The translations under genes were made by a program, and so were the position numbers. 64,000 nucleotides of DNA from Lepidostoma basale. Taxonomy: Eukaryota; Arthropoda; Insecta; Trichoptera; Lepidostomatidae. The stretch covers positions 1,085,821 to 1,149,820 of the forward strand of contig JAHDVF020000047.1 of assembly GCA_022606425.2 (NCBI GenBank), in the 5' to 3' direction. Numbering within the stretch: position 1 is the stretch's first letter; each line of letters begins with the position of its first letter. This document shows positions 1 to 9,904 of the stretch, one piece after another. The notes beneath the pieces are model-generated. The model was not told the DNA's origin. It ran no database searches and saw only the letters and a program-made list of their open reading frames with translations.

Positions 1-2292
1 AACATTCCCCGGACGTCATCGATATTGTCATGACTAAAAACTTTACCCTCCCTCTCACCCTGCAGGTAGTAGACGAACTATCCTCTGATCATATCCCTAT
101 ACTTATCTACATCTCTGATGAACCATTCCACCGTGACCCCCATTTCCCCACCAGAAATAAAATTAATTGGTATTCTCTTCCCGAAATCATCCACGAAATG
201 ATCAAAATCCCAACAAAAATTCCAGACCCAGAATCTCTCGATCAGGTCACGAATGAAATGACATTTATCCTACAGACTGCTCTAAAAAATGCAACCACAG
301 TTGTAGACAACGACATATACAGACCAAATCTACCTGCCGATATCCAACAGATAATACGCCACAAAAATACCATTAGAAAAAGATGGCAAAAATATCGACA
401 ACCTCAGGATAAAACACTTCTCAACAAACTAAACATTGACGTCAAAAAAGCCATCACCGACTTACGCAATGACCGCTGGATGGATTATCTAGAGTCATTA
501 AACGATGACGACAAGACAGCCTTCTGGAAATTATCCAAAAATCTTCGCAAACCCCACTCAAGAATCACACCGTTACAAGGTCCAAATGGATTAGTGTACT
601 CCGACGCCGACAGGGCAGAAACATTTGCATCGAGCCTAGAAGATCAATTCACGACAAATAACGAACATGACAATCCATTATTCGTGGCCTCGATCGAATC
701 TCACGTTTCACAACTCTTAGCCAAAACTCCTTCATCCCCACCGATCCCATTCACCTCACCTAGAGAGGTGAAACAACAAATAAAATATCTTAAAACCCGC
801 AAATCACCAGGTCCTGACTCAATATCTAACAAAATTCTCAAATCTCTCCCTCTCAAAGGCATCTGTGCCCTGACAGCGATCTTCAACGCATCCCTTAGAC
901 TCCGATACTTCCCGAAACCCTACAAAATCGCAGACGTTATCCTTCTTCCCAAGCCAGGCAAGGACCCAACAGCTCCTTCAAATCATAGACCAATTAGTCT
1001 TCTTCCTTGCACTGGTAAATTGTTGGAAAAACTCATACAATCAAGACTCAAAACAACACTTCACGAACAGAGTACCATTCCAGATTTTCAACACGGTTTC
1101 CGTGCCCAACACTCCACACAACATCAGCTACTTCGTGTAGTTGAACTTATTGCCACAAACTTTAACACGCGCAAATTCACCACTTTCTTTTCCCTAGATG
1201 TCAGTAAAGCATTCGACCGCGTCTGGCACACCGGCCTGTTATACAAAATGGGAAAAGCAAACATCCCACTGCCTATGATTCAACTCATAGCCAGCTTTCT
1301 GTCCGATCGCCTTTTCAGCGTCAAAATCAACAAGGCCAAATCCCTTGTACGCCCTATCAGAGCAGGAGTTCCCCAAGGTTCAGTAATGGCTCCTACTCTG
1401 TTCAACATCTACTGCAGTGATATCCCTCTTCCCCGAGATCAGAACACCCACATTGCCCAATTCGCTGACGATACGGGCATCATCTCCAGTGCTAAAAGGC
1501 CGCTTCTCGCGACCCGCAGGGTGCAAAAACAGGCCGATGTGCTAGAGGTGTGGTGCAGAAACTGGCGCATTACCATCAATCCGAGTAAAAGCGCAGCGAC
1601 CCTTTTCAGTAAAAGACACATTCCTCCAAACATTCCCAACATAAAAATGTTCGGCCAAGACGTTCCTTGGACCAAAACAATCAAATACCTTGGGGTTACC
1701 TTGGATTCTAAGCTGACATGGAGGCCACACATTACAAATAAAGTCAAAGCCGCGTCAAAAGCAATCTCAGCCCTCTACCCAATGTTAGCTAGAAACAGTA
1801 AACTAAGCATCGACAATAAACTCCTGATATACAAAACGGTTATAAGGCCGATCTTCACTTATGCAGCCCCAATCTGGGGCTATGCAGCTTCGAGTCACAT
1901 ACAAAAACTCCAAATCCTGCAAAATAAGGCTATCCGTTTATCGCTTGGTGCGCCTTCATGGACCAGGATTACACAACTGCACCTAGAATCGGGAATCCCG
2001 ATGATAGATGAATTCATTCTGAAACTTGCCGAACGTTTTTACAAAGGACTCCCTTCACATCCCAACCACACAATAAAAGACCTCTCTAATTACGACCCAA
2101 ACACTTCCAGCCGCCACAAGCGCCCAAAATCGATTCTCCTTCAGAGGAACACTCCGGGCCACACAAATCATGCCCCCGAATAAACTAATAACCCACCAAA
2201 TCACCTTCCAACAATGTTCCCATCAGACGTAAGAGGAATAGCCACATGAGCTGAACCTCTGTAAGCCAGAAGATCCAAGTCCAAGTCCAAGC
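1..2292 (+). mobile_element. Jockey-like non-LTR retrotransposon, 3' 2.3 kb
   Basis: The element runs in from the left edge. It contains the end of an APE-type endonuclease, a complete reverse transcriptase and a short 3' UTR. The 3' UTR ends at about 2271-2292 in a small AAGTCC repeat, typical of LINE 3' ends. The same 3' UTR recurs inside the MITE at 30086-30320 and, interrupted, at 59210-60295, which confirms its repetitive nature. The 5' end and target duplication are outside the window. Clade assignment rests on the protein style and is an inference. Confidence 0.9.
3..2183 (+). CDS. Jockey-like ORF2 (endonuclease C-terminus + reverse transcriptase), partial
   Basis: The frame is open from base 3, so the first methionine (base 30) is internal and not a start. 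Bases 3-29 read HSPDVIDIV, and about residue 19 after that methionine begins the SSDHIPI motif that closes APE endonucleases. Reverse transcriptase blocks follow in order: KSPGPDSI, NHRPISLLPC, HGFRAQHST, FFSLDVSKAFDRVWH, AGVPQGSVMAPTLFN and the catalytic FADD box at 1461-1472. A thumb/C-terminal region with KTIKYLGVTLD and QILQNKAIR completes it. No stop or frameshift is visible over about 727 codons, so this copy is well preserved. Its role is target-primed reverse transcription of its own RNA; it is not a host gene. Confidence 0.92.
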   Translation, partial: HSPDVIDIVMTKNFTLPLTLQVVDELSSDHIPILIYISDEPFHRDPHFPTRNKINWYSLPEIIHEMIKIPTKIPDPESLDQVTNEMTFILQTALKNATTVVDNDIYRPNLPADIQQIIRHKNTIRKRWQKYRQPQDKTLLNKLNIDVKKAITDLRNDRWMDYLESLNDDDKTAFWKLSKNLRKPHSRITPLQGPNGLVYSDADRAETFASSLEDQFTTNNEHDNPLFVASIESHVSQLLAKTPSSPPIPFTSPREVKQQIKYLKTRKSPGPDSISNKILKSLPLKGICALTAIFNASLRLRYFPKPYKIADVILLPKPGKDPTAPSNHRPISLLPCTGKLLEKLIQSRLKTTLHEQSTIPDFQHGFRAQHSTQHQLLRVVELIATNFNTRKFTTFFSLDVSKAFDRVWHTGLLYKMGKANIPLPMIQLIASFLSDRLFSVKINKAKSLVRPIRAGVPQGSVMAPTLFNIYCSDIPLPRDQNTHIAQFADDTGIISSAKRPLLATRRVQKQADVLEVWCRNWRITINPSKSAATLFSKRHIPPNIPNIKMFGQDVPWTKTIKYLGVTLDSKLTWRPHITNKVKAASKAISALYPMLARNSKLSIDNKLLIYKTVIRPIFTYAAPIWGYAASSHIQKLQILQNKAIRLSLGAPSWTRITQLHLESGIPMIDEFILKLAERFYKGLPSHPNHTIKDLSNYDPNTSSRHKRPKSILLQRNTPGHTNHAPE

Positions 2293-3067
2293 ATTCATCT
2301 GTTGCATCGCGTTAGTAAAAAAATATATCGTTTCCCCTTCGAAACTCCTGGCCCGTTGTCTCCCCAAATTTGTATCCAATTTGATAATTTGTTTTCGTGT
2401 TTATCTTATTCGCGCCGCTCCATCGGTTGATGTTATTCTGTTTAACTTTTTCAATTTGCTCTCCGGCCGAAGTTTAGGCAATGTTTTTTACCCGCGCTGG
2501 GTGAGCGGGTGAAAGCGTTCGGGCCGCGATCCGCCATTGAATGTCTCTTGATAATTTGCCAAAACGGTAATCGCCTCAAATTGAAAAGTTTTTCGGTTTG
2601 TCATTTGAACTTTGGCTATCGCCGACCCGAAATGCGGTCGGAACTTTTTCAGTCTATAGACCCCGACAAAAGATCAAATGAGTGAAATATCGGCTCAGTG
2701 TCGACTCGCTAAGGCGACAAAGGCTTTGATCCGGGTAGGGTTGTTCTTTCAGGGAGGCGTCTAGCATATTTGCCTTTCTGTAGAAAATATTTCGCGTCAT
2801 TTCTCGTTTTTTATCTTGACTTCTTTACTTTTGACTGATTATTTTTCGAACCAAAACTTTATTTTTATTTTTAAAGAATTTCTTGCAGCAAAGATTTGAA
2901 ATAAAGCAATACGCTATAATTTGTGAATATATAGCTTTCTTTACAATTCTTATGCATTAAAAAATATCCTTCAATCATTTAACTGAAATGGTTAAATACA
3001 TTTTTTTGTAAATCTAGTTAAAATTTTACATTTAAATATTATATACTCGTATTATCATAAAACTAAA
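2293..3067. other. No gene seen; moderately GC-rich non-repeat DNA
   Basis: I find no coding exon and no repeat shared with the rest of the window. The part at 2400-2770 is clearly less AT-rich than its surroundings and CpG-containing. The few ATG-started frames here close within 16 codons. It could be host regulatory or 5' sequence. Confidence 0.4.
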
Positions 3068-3622
3068 AAACTAACTTACCATCACGCCGTCTCCCCGGAG
3101 GGGTAGGCAGAAAGAATGGAACGCCACACTGTTCTGTCCTGACATACGCCTCTCGCTTCCTCTACATTCATACATCTTGTCATGCACGCACGTCGATTTT
3201 TCCGACTCCTCACGTGACCGACATTCAATATTTGATTGATTTGATCGTGCCACGTTTTCCTCGGCCTTCCTCTATTTCTAGCTCCGTTCACGCCGTTTAC
3301 ATATACCTTCTTTACCATTCTGTCTTCACTCATTCTTTCCATGTGTCCAAACCATCTTAATGACCCTTTCCTTATTTTGTTCATAACACTTTCATTCGCA
3401 CCACATTCACTTCTTATACTTGCATTTGTCACTCTATCATAAACAGATTTGCCACACATTCGTCTTAGAGATCTCATTTCTACTGCATTTATTCTACTTT
3501 CATCCTTCTTTTGCCAGTTCCATGCTTCACTTCCATACATAAGGGTCGGCACAAGAACACCATTGTGCACTGCCATCTTAGCTTTTTTGGATAGGCTTTG
3601 GTATATAGCATTCACCATCTCG
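3068..3622 (-). mobile_element. RTE-like LINE, 5'-truncated copy
   Basis: This contains the C-terminal 178 codons (3082-3618) of the same type of polyprotein as the copy at 9.9-13 kb, without a stop. Motifs visible are MYGSEAWNWQKKDESRINA, RWFGHMERM, RGRPRKTWHDQINQIL and SAYPSGETA. The stop codon sits inside GGCGTGA and is followed almost at once by a GTTA-type tail, so the 3' UTR is only a few bases, as known for RTE-clade LINEs. It has lost the endonuclease and polymerase domains and is non-functional. Confidence 0.88.
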
Positions 3623-3659
3623 AAGTATATTTAATAAATATTTGTCTTTGGTGTCTTTT

Positions 3660-3695
3660 GGTGTCTGCATGAATATTGGTGTCTGCATGAATATT
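3660..3695. repeat. 18-bp tandem duplication
   Basis: The 18-bp unit GGTGTCTGCATGAATATT occurs twice head to tail at 3660-3677 and 3678-3695. It lies in AT-rich DNA beyond the RTE copy. Confidence 0.85.
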
Positions 3696-3984
3696 GCAAA
3701 TTGCTTCAACATCGCAAGACTGACGTAAATATACCTACTCAAACTTTGATCTAAGTAATTTATTTATCTATTAAATATATACATATGAATTACTAATTAT
3801 TTTCAATACATTCCATATAAAATTGTATAATAGATATATGTACAATATATGCACATTCGTAACATTGTGTTCTTTGTACGAGTAATTTACGTCGAATTAT
3901 TTTGACGATTTAAAATCTAATAGCTCATTATTATGAAAAAGGAATCAAATCTTCTAGACCACCATCAAATTTCACAGTATTAAT

Positions 3985-4106
3985 GACATATTCTTCTTAT
4001 TTTTGTCTTGTCACACCTCCGTGGTGCCTAGGGCCTCGAGGAACCTTCTCCACCCGACTCTATCGCATGCCTGATGCCTAACATCATCCCAAGTGAGCCT
4101 ATCCAT
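3985..4106 (-). pseudogene. Endonuclease-RT C-terminal fragment ('LEALPTTEV' family)
   Basis: On the - strand this matches the fragment at 63131-63345, which reads WDDVKHQACDRVGWRRFLEA before its stop. Only the last 30 or so codons are left. It ends on the left in a run of GAA-type triplets, the usual 3' tail of this LINE type. Confidence 0.65.
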
Positions 4107-4154
4107 ATATGAGCATTATATTTTACTTGGTCTTAAAATATGCCTTTAACCTTA

Positions 4155-4485
4155 ATTTCTTATTATTATTCTTCCGATGGTGCTGCAACCCATATCGAGC
4201 CTTGGCTTCCGTCAACGTTCGCCTCCAGCAGTCCCTGTCCTCAGCAGTCGTCCACCCGAAGAAGTTGTGCTGCATCCCTCATTGCTTCGTCCTCCCACCT
4301 CAGTCTTGGTCTTCCTACCCTTCTCCTGCCGCCCGGGTGTCCAGTCATAATGCGTTTGAGGACCCGTGAGTTCGGCATCCTCTGTACATGTCCAGCCCAT
4401 CTCAATCTTTGTAGCTTTATGTGTGTGAAGATGTTGGAGGCCTGGTACATGGAATACAGCTCATCATTGCTAAATCTTAATTCAG
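4155..4485 (-). pseudogene. Endonuclease-RT C-terminal fragment ('GRPRLRWED' family)
   Basis: The - strand reads LQRLRWAGHVQRMPNSRVLK and then RVGRPRLRWEDEAMRDA before shifting frame toward a TEAKARYGLQ-type ending. These are typical of the extreme C-terminus of insect endonuclease-reverse transcriptases. A longer sister copy is at 22195-22800. Frameshifts show that it is dead. Confidence 0.75.
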
Positions 4486-4509
4486 GTTCTTATATCTTTT
4501 GAGAAAATA

Positions 4510-5190
4510 ATCTGATTTGATAGATATATTGATCTGTCGCTGAACGCTGTTACTAAAAAGATGGCTAAAAAAATATCACTTCTAGGCAGGATTAGACGAT
4601 ATATCAGCGCAGAAACATGCAAGACTGTATATAACGCAATCATTCTCCCTCATATCAATTACTGTAGCAGCATACTATTTTTAGCAAATGAAGAAGATAT
4701 GAGTAGATTAACCATACTCCAGAATAAAGCAATGAGAATAATTTTGAGAAGAAGCAGATATGCCAGAATTAAAGTGATGCTTAAAGAGCTAAAAATTACG
4801 CCATTTAAAAAAATAATTACATTAACGTTTTATTACTAATTCACAAAATTGTTAATGGGCACACCTCCCAAGAATTTTTAAGGAAGATAAAAAGTTACCA
4901 ACATGATCATCAATATGAAACAAGAAAAAAAAAAAACTAAGACTCCCATTCAGAAAAAAACCAAATCTCAGAATTCTCTTATGTATAAAGCATTTAAAAT
5001 TTATGAAGATACTCGTATACCGGAGGATGTCAAAAGTGTGCCGAGCATAAAAAAATTTAGAATAGAATTAAATAAATATGTAAACAAAATGTAACCTTGT
5101 AATTAAATAATTGAATGTTTAATTGTTTTTATTAGAACATGTGTTGTGTACATGTGTACTGTTTCAAGTAAATAAATAAATATTCCAGAA
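4510..5190 (+). pseudogene. LINE reverse transcriptase C-terminus (Jockey/CR1-like), degraded
   Basis: Two + strand frames, 4561-4839 and 4903-5094, form one broken C-terminus. The first carries RRYISAETCKTVYNAIILPH and LTILQNKAMRIIL, matching the thumb region of Jockey/CR1-type reverse transcriptases; the second ends FRIELNKYVNKM. A frameshift separates them. The likely 3' end is the AAATAAATAAATA run at 5170-5183. No polymerase core remains. Confidence 0.75.
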
Positions 5191-5194
5191 ATTT

Positions 5195-6160
5195 TGCCGA
5201 ATTCCAAAGGTTATGAAGTTGTATATGTATATATGTTCGTGGAGCATACTTTTAGAGAACGCAGTTTATTTCGCGTGTCACCTTGTATACGAGTACACTA
5301 GATTATCGCATCCCTGATTTCTCCTTATTTAGAACTTTTAGCTTTTCCGACCACTGTCAGCGGGGTGGAGGACTGGGACGGCGGGCGGGGTGTTAATTCA
5401 GTTCAACTTTATCGCCAAAATGAGATCGCAGGCTAAAGGCTATCCTTTGAACTGTGATGCCGAATTCGTATTGTTATCTGGAACACTTCAAACTCTATAA
5501 TTATTATTATCTTCCGTGATTCTCTTGTTCCGGAGACTGTCTTTGTAAACCTCGCTCTTGGGTGTTTTTGCTACGCTCCTTTTTTTACCCTCGGCCACGC
5601 TGACAGGGTACTGATGCACCCCATTGTATCACATAAAAAACTAATAACTTGATAGATTGCAATTAATAATTAGTTTTACAGTAAATTGATGGTTGAGATA
5701 TTAGTTTCGTAAAACTCCATTATTAATTTATAATAGTAGACACGATTGTTTAATGGTTTTACTTGGATTAAATTTATACAATAATTTGTCACTACTATTT
5801 TTATATATTTTTTTATATAAATTAAATCCAAGTGAAAGCACTAAACAATAGTGTTTAATGTTACAAATTTACAGTTAATGTTTGTTGACAAAATACTAAC
5901 CATGGTGATCTACTGACTTATTAGTATATTATCATAAGCTATTTGCACATGTTCACAAATTTCTACATACAACCACCCAATGGATCTCCACAAATTCTTG
6001 GATCTAAAGCCCCACAATTCAAAGTTAAATTTCCAAATAAACTTCATTTCCCATGGCACTCAGGAGCTTAAAGTTTCATAGAACGTGCCTTCAACATCAC
6101 AGGATCGGCAATATGGAATAAACTACCCCAATATATATAGAGTCAATACACTAAAATATA
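5195..6160. other. No gene seen; GC patch and a MITE-like inverted repeat
   Basis: No exon is recognised. A GC-richer patch at about 5345-5400, with further mixed-composition sequence to 5610, has no repeat partner in the window. At 5735-5775 and 5815-5855 there is an imperfect inverted repeat (around TGGATTAAATTTA and TAAATTAAATCCA) with an AT-rich loop, probably a small MITE. Confidence 0.45.
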
Positions 6161-6164
6161 ATTA

Positions 6165-6375
6165 CTAACTAATCATCACGTTATCTCGCGAAAGGGGTAG
6201 GCAGATAAAACGGACCGCCATACTGCACTTTCCTGACATAATTTTATTATTTCTCAACATTCATATATTGTGTGGTGCAAGCGAGTCGATTTCTCCGACT
6301 CCTCACGTGGCCGACATTTAATTTTGATTGTTATTTTCTTGGTCTTCTTCGGTTATTATTCTGTTTACATTTTTA
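6165..6375 (-). mobile_element. RTE-like LINE 3' fragment
   Basis: A degraded copy of the RTE-like 3' end: the ATCATCACG terminus followed by remnants of the SAYPSG, CMTRCMN and GRPRK coding region on the - strand. It carries many substitutions and has lost the GRPRKTW core. Confidence 0.75.
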
Positions 6376-6419
6376 ACACAAACTTTCTAAAGTATATAAT
6401 ATACATTGCAAATACGATA

Positions 6420-6600
6420 CAAAACGTTGAAAAATAATAATCAAGTGGATTAAAATCGACTGTTTTCCAAAAGTTCTTTTATATTTTATGGGAATAACAT
6501 GTTTCGTCTTGCTAAGTCATTATCAAATGTCTGCCTTAACAGAGTGAAACACATAATTCCCATAAAATAGCGCGAAACTTCTAGAAAACATACGTAAGTG
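6420..6600. repeat. Palindromic repeat 'family C' (GAAACATGT type)
   Basis: Two inverted arms of the family seen at 16030-16275. The left arm on the - strand reads TTGATAA, a short hairpin, then GAAACATGTTATTCCC. The right arm is degraded but ends with CCCATAAAATA and CTTCTAGAAAAC. See the hammerhead-like finding. Confidence 0.7.
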
Positions 6601-7360
6601 GATACTTGTAGTCTGTGCATTTGGAAATAGGTCAATTTAAATTGTTAGTTTTTCATTGTATTACTGAACTTTTTCAGTTGTTTTCGTATACATAATAAAC
6701 TCTTAATTATAAGTGCGATATTTGAGGGCGTTATTTTAAAACGGTTTTATCTCTTAGGTGATTAGTTTGATTGTGCGTTAATGGATGAGTGAATGTATGA
6801 AATTAGTTTCCCTGGCCCATTTGAAGTAAAGTCGTGTTATGACAGCTTCTGTTGGAAGAGGGATGATTGGCAGTTTATTAAGTATTTTCCCCGGGGTCGG
6901 ATGTGACGTGATTATCACTAGGCCGTGTCGCGCCGCTCCGGGCCGCGGGGGCGCCGGCGCCGTGCCTAGCTGCGAAGTGTAATTTCCTCTCTAGGCTAGT
7001 GTATTTCACGGGAAAATTTTCCATTTCAGCCCTTGTCAAATTGGCACTGTTAATTACGCGTGTTGATTCTGTAACTTGATTCGCTTGTTTGGGACTGACA
7101 GTTCATGAATGGAATGACATTTTCGTATTAAAACTAGTGAGTTCGCTTTTAGCGCGCTTTGTGAATTGTAAATTTACTAATTGTGACTACATAGATCTGT
7201 ATACGGTATTTACTTGTTCACGTGTATTAATTTAATTATTAATATATGTGAAATTGTTGACATTCAAAATATCTTAAACTATTTCACTGTCAGAAATTTG
7301 ATTTCGCTGCTTAGAAACTAGTTTTATTGAATTTTTAGACTATCTATACCTTAGACTATC
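6601..7360. other. No gene seen; GC-rich island at 6888-6985
   Basis: A sharp patch of very high GC at about 6888-6985 (containing CGGGCCGCGGGGGCGCC) stands in AT-rich DNA with no repeat partner here. It lies upstream of Tpst on the same strand. It could be a promoter or non-coding first exon of Tpst, but I see no convincing start codon plus membrane anchor followed by a donor site. Confidence 0.35.
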
Positions 7361-8015
7361 TTCGTGGCAGAGTGGCAATAACCTTGACTGCTACACCGAA
7401 AGGTCCCCGGGTCAATTCCCGGCGATGACAGTATGCAAAGAATCATGCTGTGTTGGGTCTGGTATGGTAATTCACAACAAGAGCAACAACAAACCATCAC
7501 GCCGTTTCCCAGTAGAGGTAGGCAGAGAGAATGAACCGTCACATTACTCTATCACGGCACACCTCTTAAGCTTCCTCCACATTCATGCAGCGAGTCATAC
7601 ACGCACGTTCTAACATGACCAACAGTCATGCCATGTTTTCCTCGGTCTACCTCGACTCCCTACTCCATTTACATCATTAACGTATACTTTCTTAATCATT
7701 CTTTCTCCATCCATGCACTCCAAATGTCCGAACCAACGCAGCGATCCTTTCATAATTTTGTTTATAATACCTTCTAATGGTAATTCTTGGTAATTCACGT
7801 GGCAATAAAAATGGTGATAGACTAGCTACCTACGTCTACTTACTACTACTAGCTACTAGCTACTTACATGTCATAAAAATCAATAGCTTAAAAAATGTAG
7901 ACAGTAATTGGGTTCAAATAACATATTATATACAAAAATATAGAATGCAACTACCACATTATGTGGCATCTCAAGAATCAGCAAAACTTAAAAAAAACTT
8001 AGATGTTTTGGATTA
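7360..8015 (+). mobile_element. tRNA-type SINE, split by an RTE fragment
   Basis: The head at about 7363-7430 resembles a tRNA promoter: GTGGCAGAGTGG as an A-box-like block and CCGGGTCAATTCCCGG as a B-box-like block. The body resumes at 7788 and runs to about 8015 (GACTAGCTACCTA, GTAATTGGGTTCAAATAAC). The same head and body occur at 29920-30435 and the body at 22840-23105. There is no protein coding; mobility would depend on a LINE. Confidence 0.72.
7476..7787 (-). mobile_element. RTE-like LINE fragment inserted in the SINE
   Basis: This 312-bp truncated RTE-like 3' end (- strand, GTT-rich tail on the left) is bracketed by an 11-bp target duplication, TGGTAATTCAC, at 7465-7475 and 7788-7798. 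The two SINE halves join perfectly if it is removed. The coding remnant (7610-7798 region) shows RWFGHLECMDGERMIKKVYV. Confidence 0.88.
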
Positions 8016-9024
8016 AAAATATATAAAATTAATGTAAATTTACATATATTACGTTAGTTTTACCTTTTTTGATTATCATAATATTACATGTGATACATAA
8101 TATGTAACATTCACAAATTATACTGGTGCTTGTAACTAATTTCAAATTTTGTAAAATGTACGCTTTTATTTGTGGCAAATTCTTTTCTCGTAAACTTACA
8201 AACATTTTTCTTCCGTGGGTTCTTGTCATTTCCTTTATTGAGGAATGATTTATGATACTAGAAACTGTATGACTACACCGAATATCTCCAGGGTTATCCT
8301 GGGAGGATCCCTGGAATGGACTGGAACGGGGGGAGGGAGACAAAGTAAATTCCTGAGTGAAAAGTACCTGAAATACTACTTGCTTTAGATCAGACTTTAT
8401 TTCTCGGGCATAAAAACAGTATTCGTTTGTTTGGAATGCGTTTCTTTTAGTGCGTCATCTTGTGTAGTGCCATCACAGTGGAAAAATAAATAATTTACGA
8501 TTTTAGCTTCCGACACCTCTTTGCTACGGCTCGCCCACATATGCCGCCCTTATGATCTGAGTTCTTTATGCGCGGCGGCTGTAATAATATTCTTTTTATG
8601 GCATATTTATACAGCCGGTTTGTTTTTATACATCGTAATTCCAAAGTATATACACGGGACGTCGTATAGCCATTCAGCGGAGATTCCGGGAGCGACCCGT
8701 GTTTCGGAAAAATGGCAACGTTAAATTATACCGAGAGTCTTGTATTTTTATTTTTTTATTGTTATATTTTTGGTTCTATCCGTGTGCGGGATCGTGGAAG
8801 GGAATTCCCGAAATCTTTGCTGCAGATACGTGGAATGCGGAATGACTTCCTTGGGTGCCTTTTATTTTATTTTTTCTTTAGTTTTCTTAGCGAGTTTATA
8901 TTCTCTGCGTGCATTTGTATTTTCAAAATTTTCTTCCTATTTTTACATTGTCCCGACGCAAATATGACTTAAGTGGATACTACAAACGTATAAGAAAGTT
9001 TTGATTCTTATTATTTCTTGAATA
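8016..9024. other. No gene seen; non-repeat DNA
   Basis: The segment at 8410-9000 has mixed composition and no partner elsewhere in the window. Open frames at 8521-8724 and 8712-8972 are rich in hydrophobic residues, but they start without a supported ATG or simply reflect T-rich DNA. I do not call them genes. The region is upstream of the first recognised Tpst exon. Confidence 0.4.
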
Positions 9025-9032
9025 CTCTAGAC

Positions 9033-9414
9033 CAGTGATTCCCAAAGTGGTCTATATAGACCCCTAGGGGTCCACGAAAACTTGCAGAAGATCTACGACA
9101 GTTGCAAAAAAAATTTGGAGTCAACGAGTTATTTCAAGTGAATTGAAGCCGAATATTGAAACGCAAAACGATTATCGAAATCTTCGGCGACCTTTTTTTT
9201 AGCTCGACACAGCGACTTCCGGTCAGTAGGTAGAGGATTCGGCGGCGACCTTTTTTTTATTTTTTAGTTTGACAGCGACTTCCGGCCAGTAGAAATCGGC
9301 AGGGACTATTTTTTTGCAATCAATTCGAAAAATCAACTAGGAAAGCAGGGGGTCTACACGAATTAGAAAAAATAGGCAAGGGGTCTACGGGACAAAAAAG
9401 GTTGGGAACCTCTA
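9033..9414. mobile_element. hAT-like MITE, 382 bp
   Basis: It starts CAGTGATTCCCAAAG and ends GTTGGGAACCTCTA, imperfect terminal inverted repeats of hAT style. An exact 8-bp target duplication, CTCTAGAC, flanks it at 9025-9032 and 9415-9422. Two internal direct repeats (CGACCTTTTTTTT then CAGCGACTTCCGG) lie at about 9185-9290. There is no transposase, so it is non-autonomous. A degraded hAT-like end may follow at 9422-9500. Confidence 0.85.
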
Positions 9415-9745
9415 CTCTAGACCAAATGTTCCCAAGCTTTTTAAGACCACCGCCCCCTTTACAAGATAAAAAAAACTTCCGATGCTGCCTCTCCCATAAT
9501 ATTATGGTTATTCCAAATATTTTTATATTGTTACACGTTATCTATATCTATTAAAAATCAAGTGTAATTTTTAAATAATTATTATATTCACTGAGGTTCT
9601 TTATTTATTCATTCTCTTTGTTTTTTTTTTAGGTGTTCGGCTTATTTTACTGAGCGGTTTTATTTTATTCGTTTAGTTTTTAATTCCATATCTTATATAA
9701 TTACATTTTTTTTAAAACATGTATTTTTTTTCTTAAAATGTATAT
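9415..9745. other. No gene seen; AT-rich, possible degraded hAT end
   Basis: After the MITE's right target duplication, a sequence resembling a hAT end (TGTTCCCAAGCTTTTT) begins at about 9426. The rest is AT-rich with T runs and shows nothing else I recognise. Confidence 0.35.
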
Positions 9746-9877
9746 TTAGTTAAAATCCACTAATGTTTTATCTTCGACCGGTTTCGGCAGCTCGTTATCA
9801 ACTTCTGATCACCAGATGATGGCAACGAGCTGCCGAAACCGGCGAAGACACAAACATTAGCGGATTTTAACTAAATT
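9746..9877. repeat. Foldback repeat 'family A' with GAAACCGGTC core
   Basis: Inverted arms at 9746-9808 and 9824-9876 share TTTAGTTAAAATCC, then the GCAGCTCGTT/AACGAGCTGCC stem and the CCGAAACCGG motif. Single arms of the same family occur at 14015-14070, 19385-19446 and 22125-22200. No coding. Confidence 0.8.
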
Positions 9878-9904
9878 TCATTCTTTTTTTAAATTGAATA
9901 CACA

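Noticed and set aside
1439..1747. Antisense frames within the Jockey ORF
   Set aside because: Shadows of the reverse transcriptase coding strand.
7363..7430. tRNA-like A and B boxes
   Set aside because: No complete cloverleaf can be folded by eye, and the same head plus body recurs at 29920, so it is a SINE, not a tRNA gene.
8521..8972. Hydrophobic open frames resembling a membrane anchor for Tpst
   Set aside because: The first does not begin with ATG, the T-rich DNA explains the hydrophobicity, and no donor in the right phase leads into exon a.
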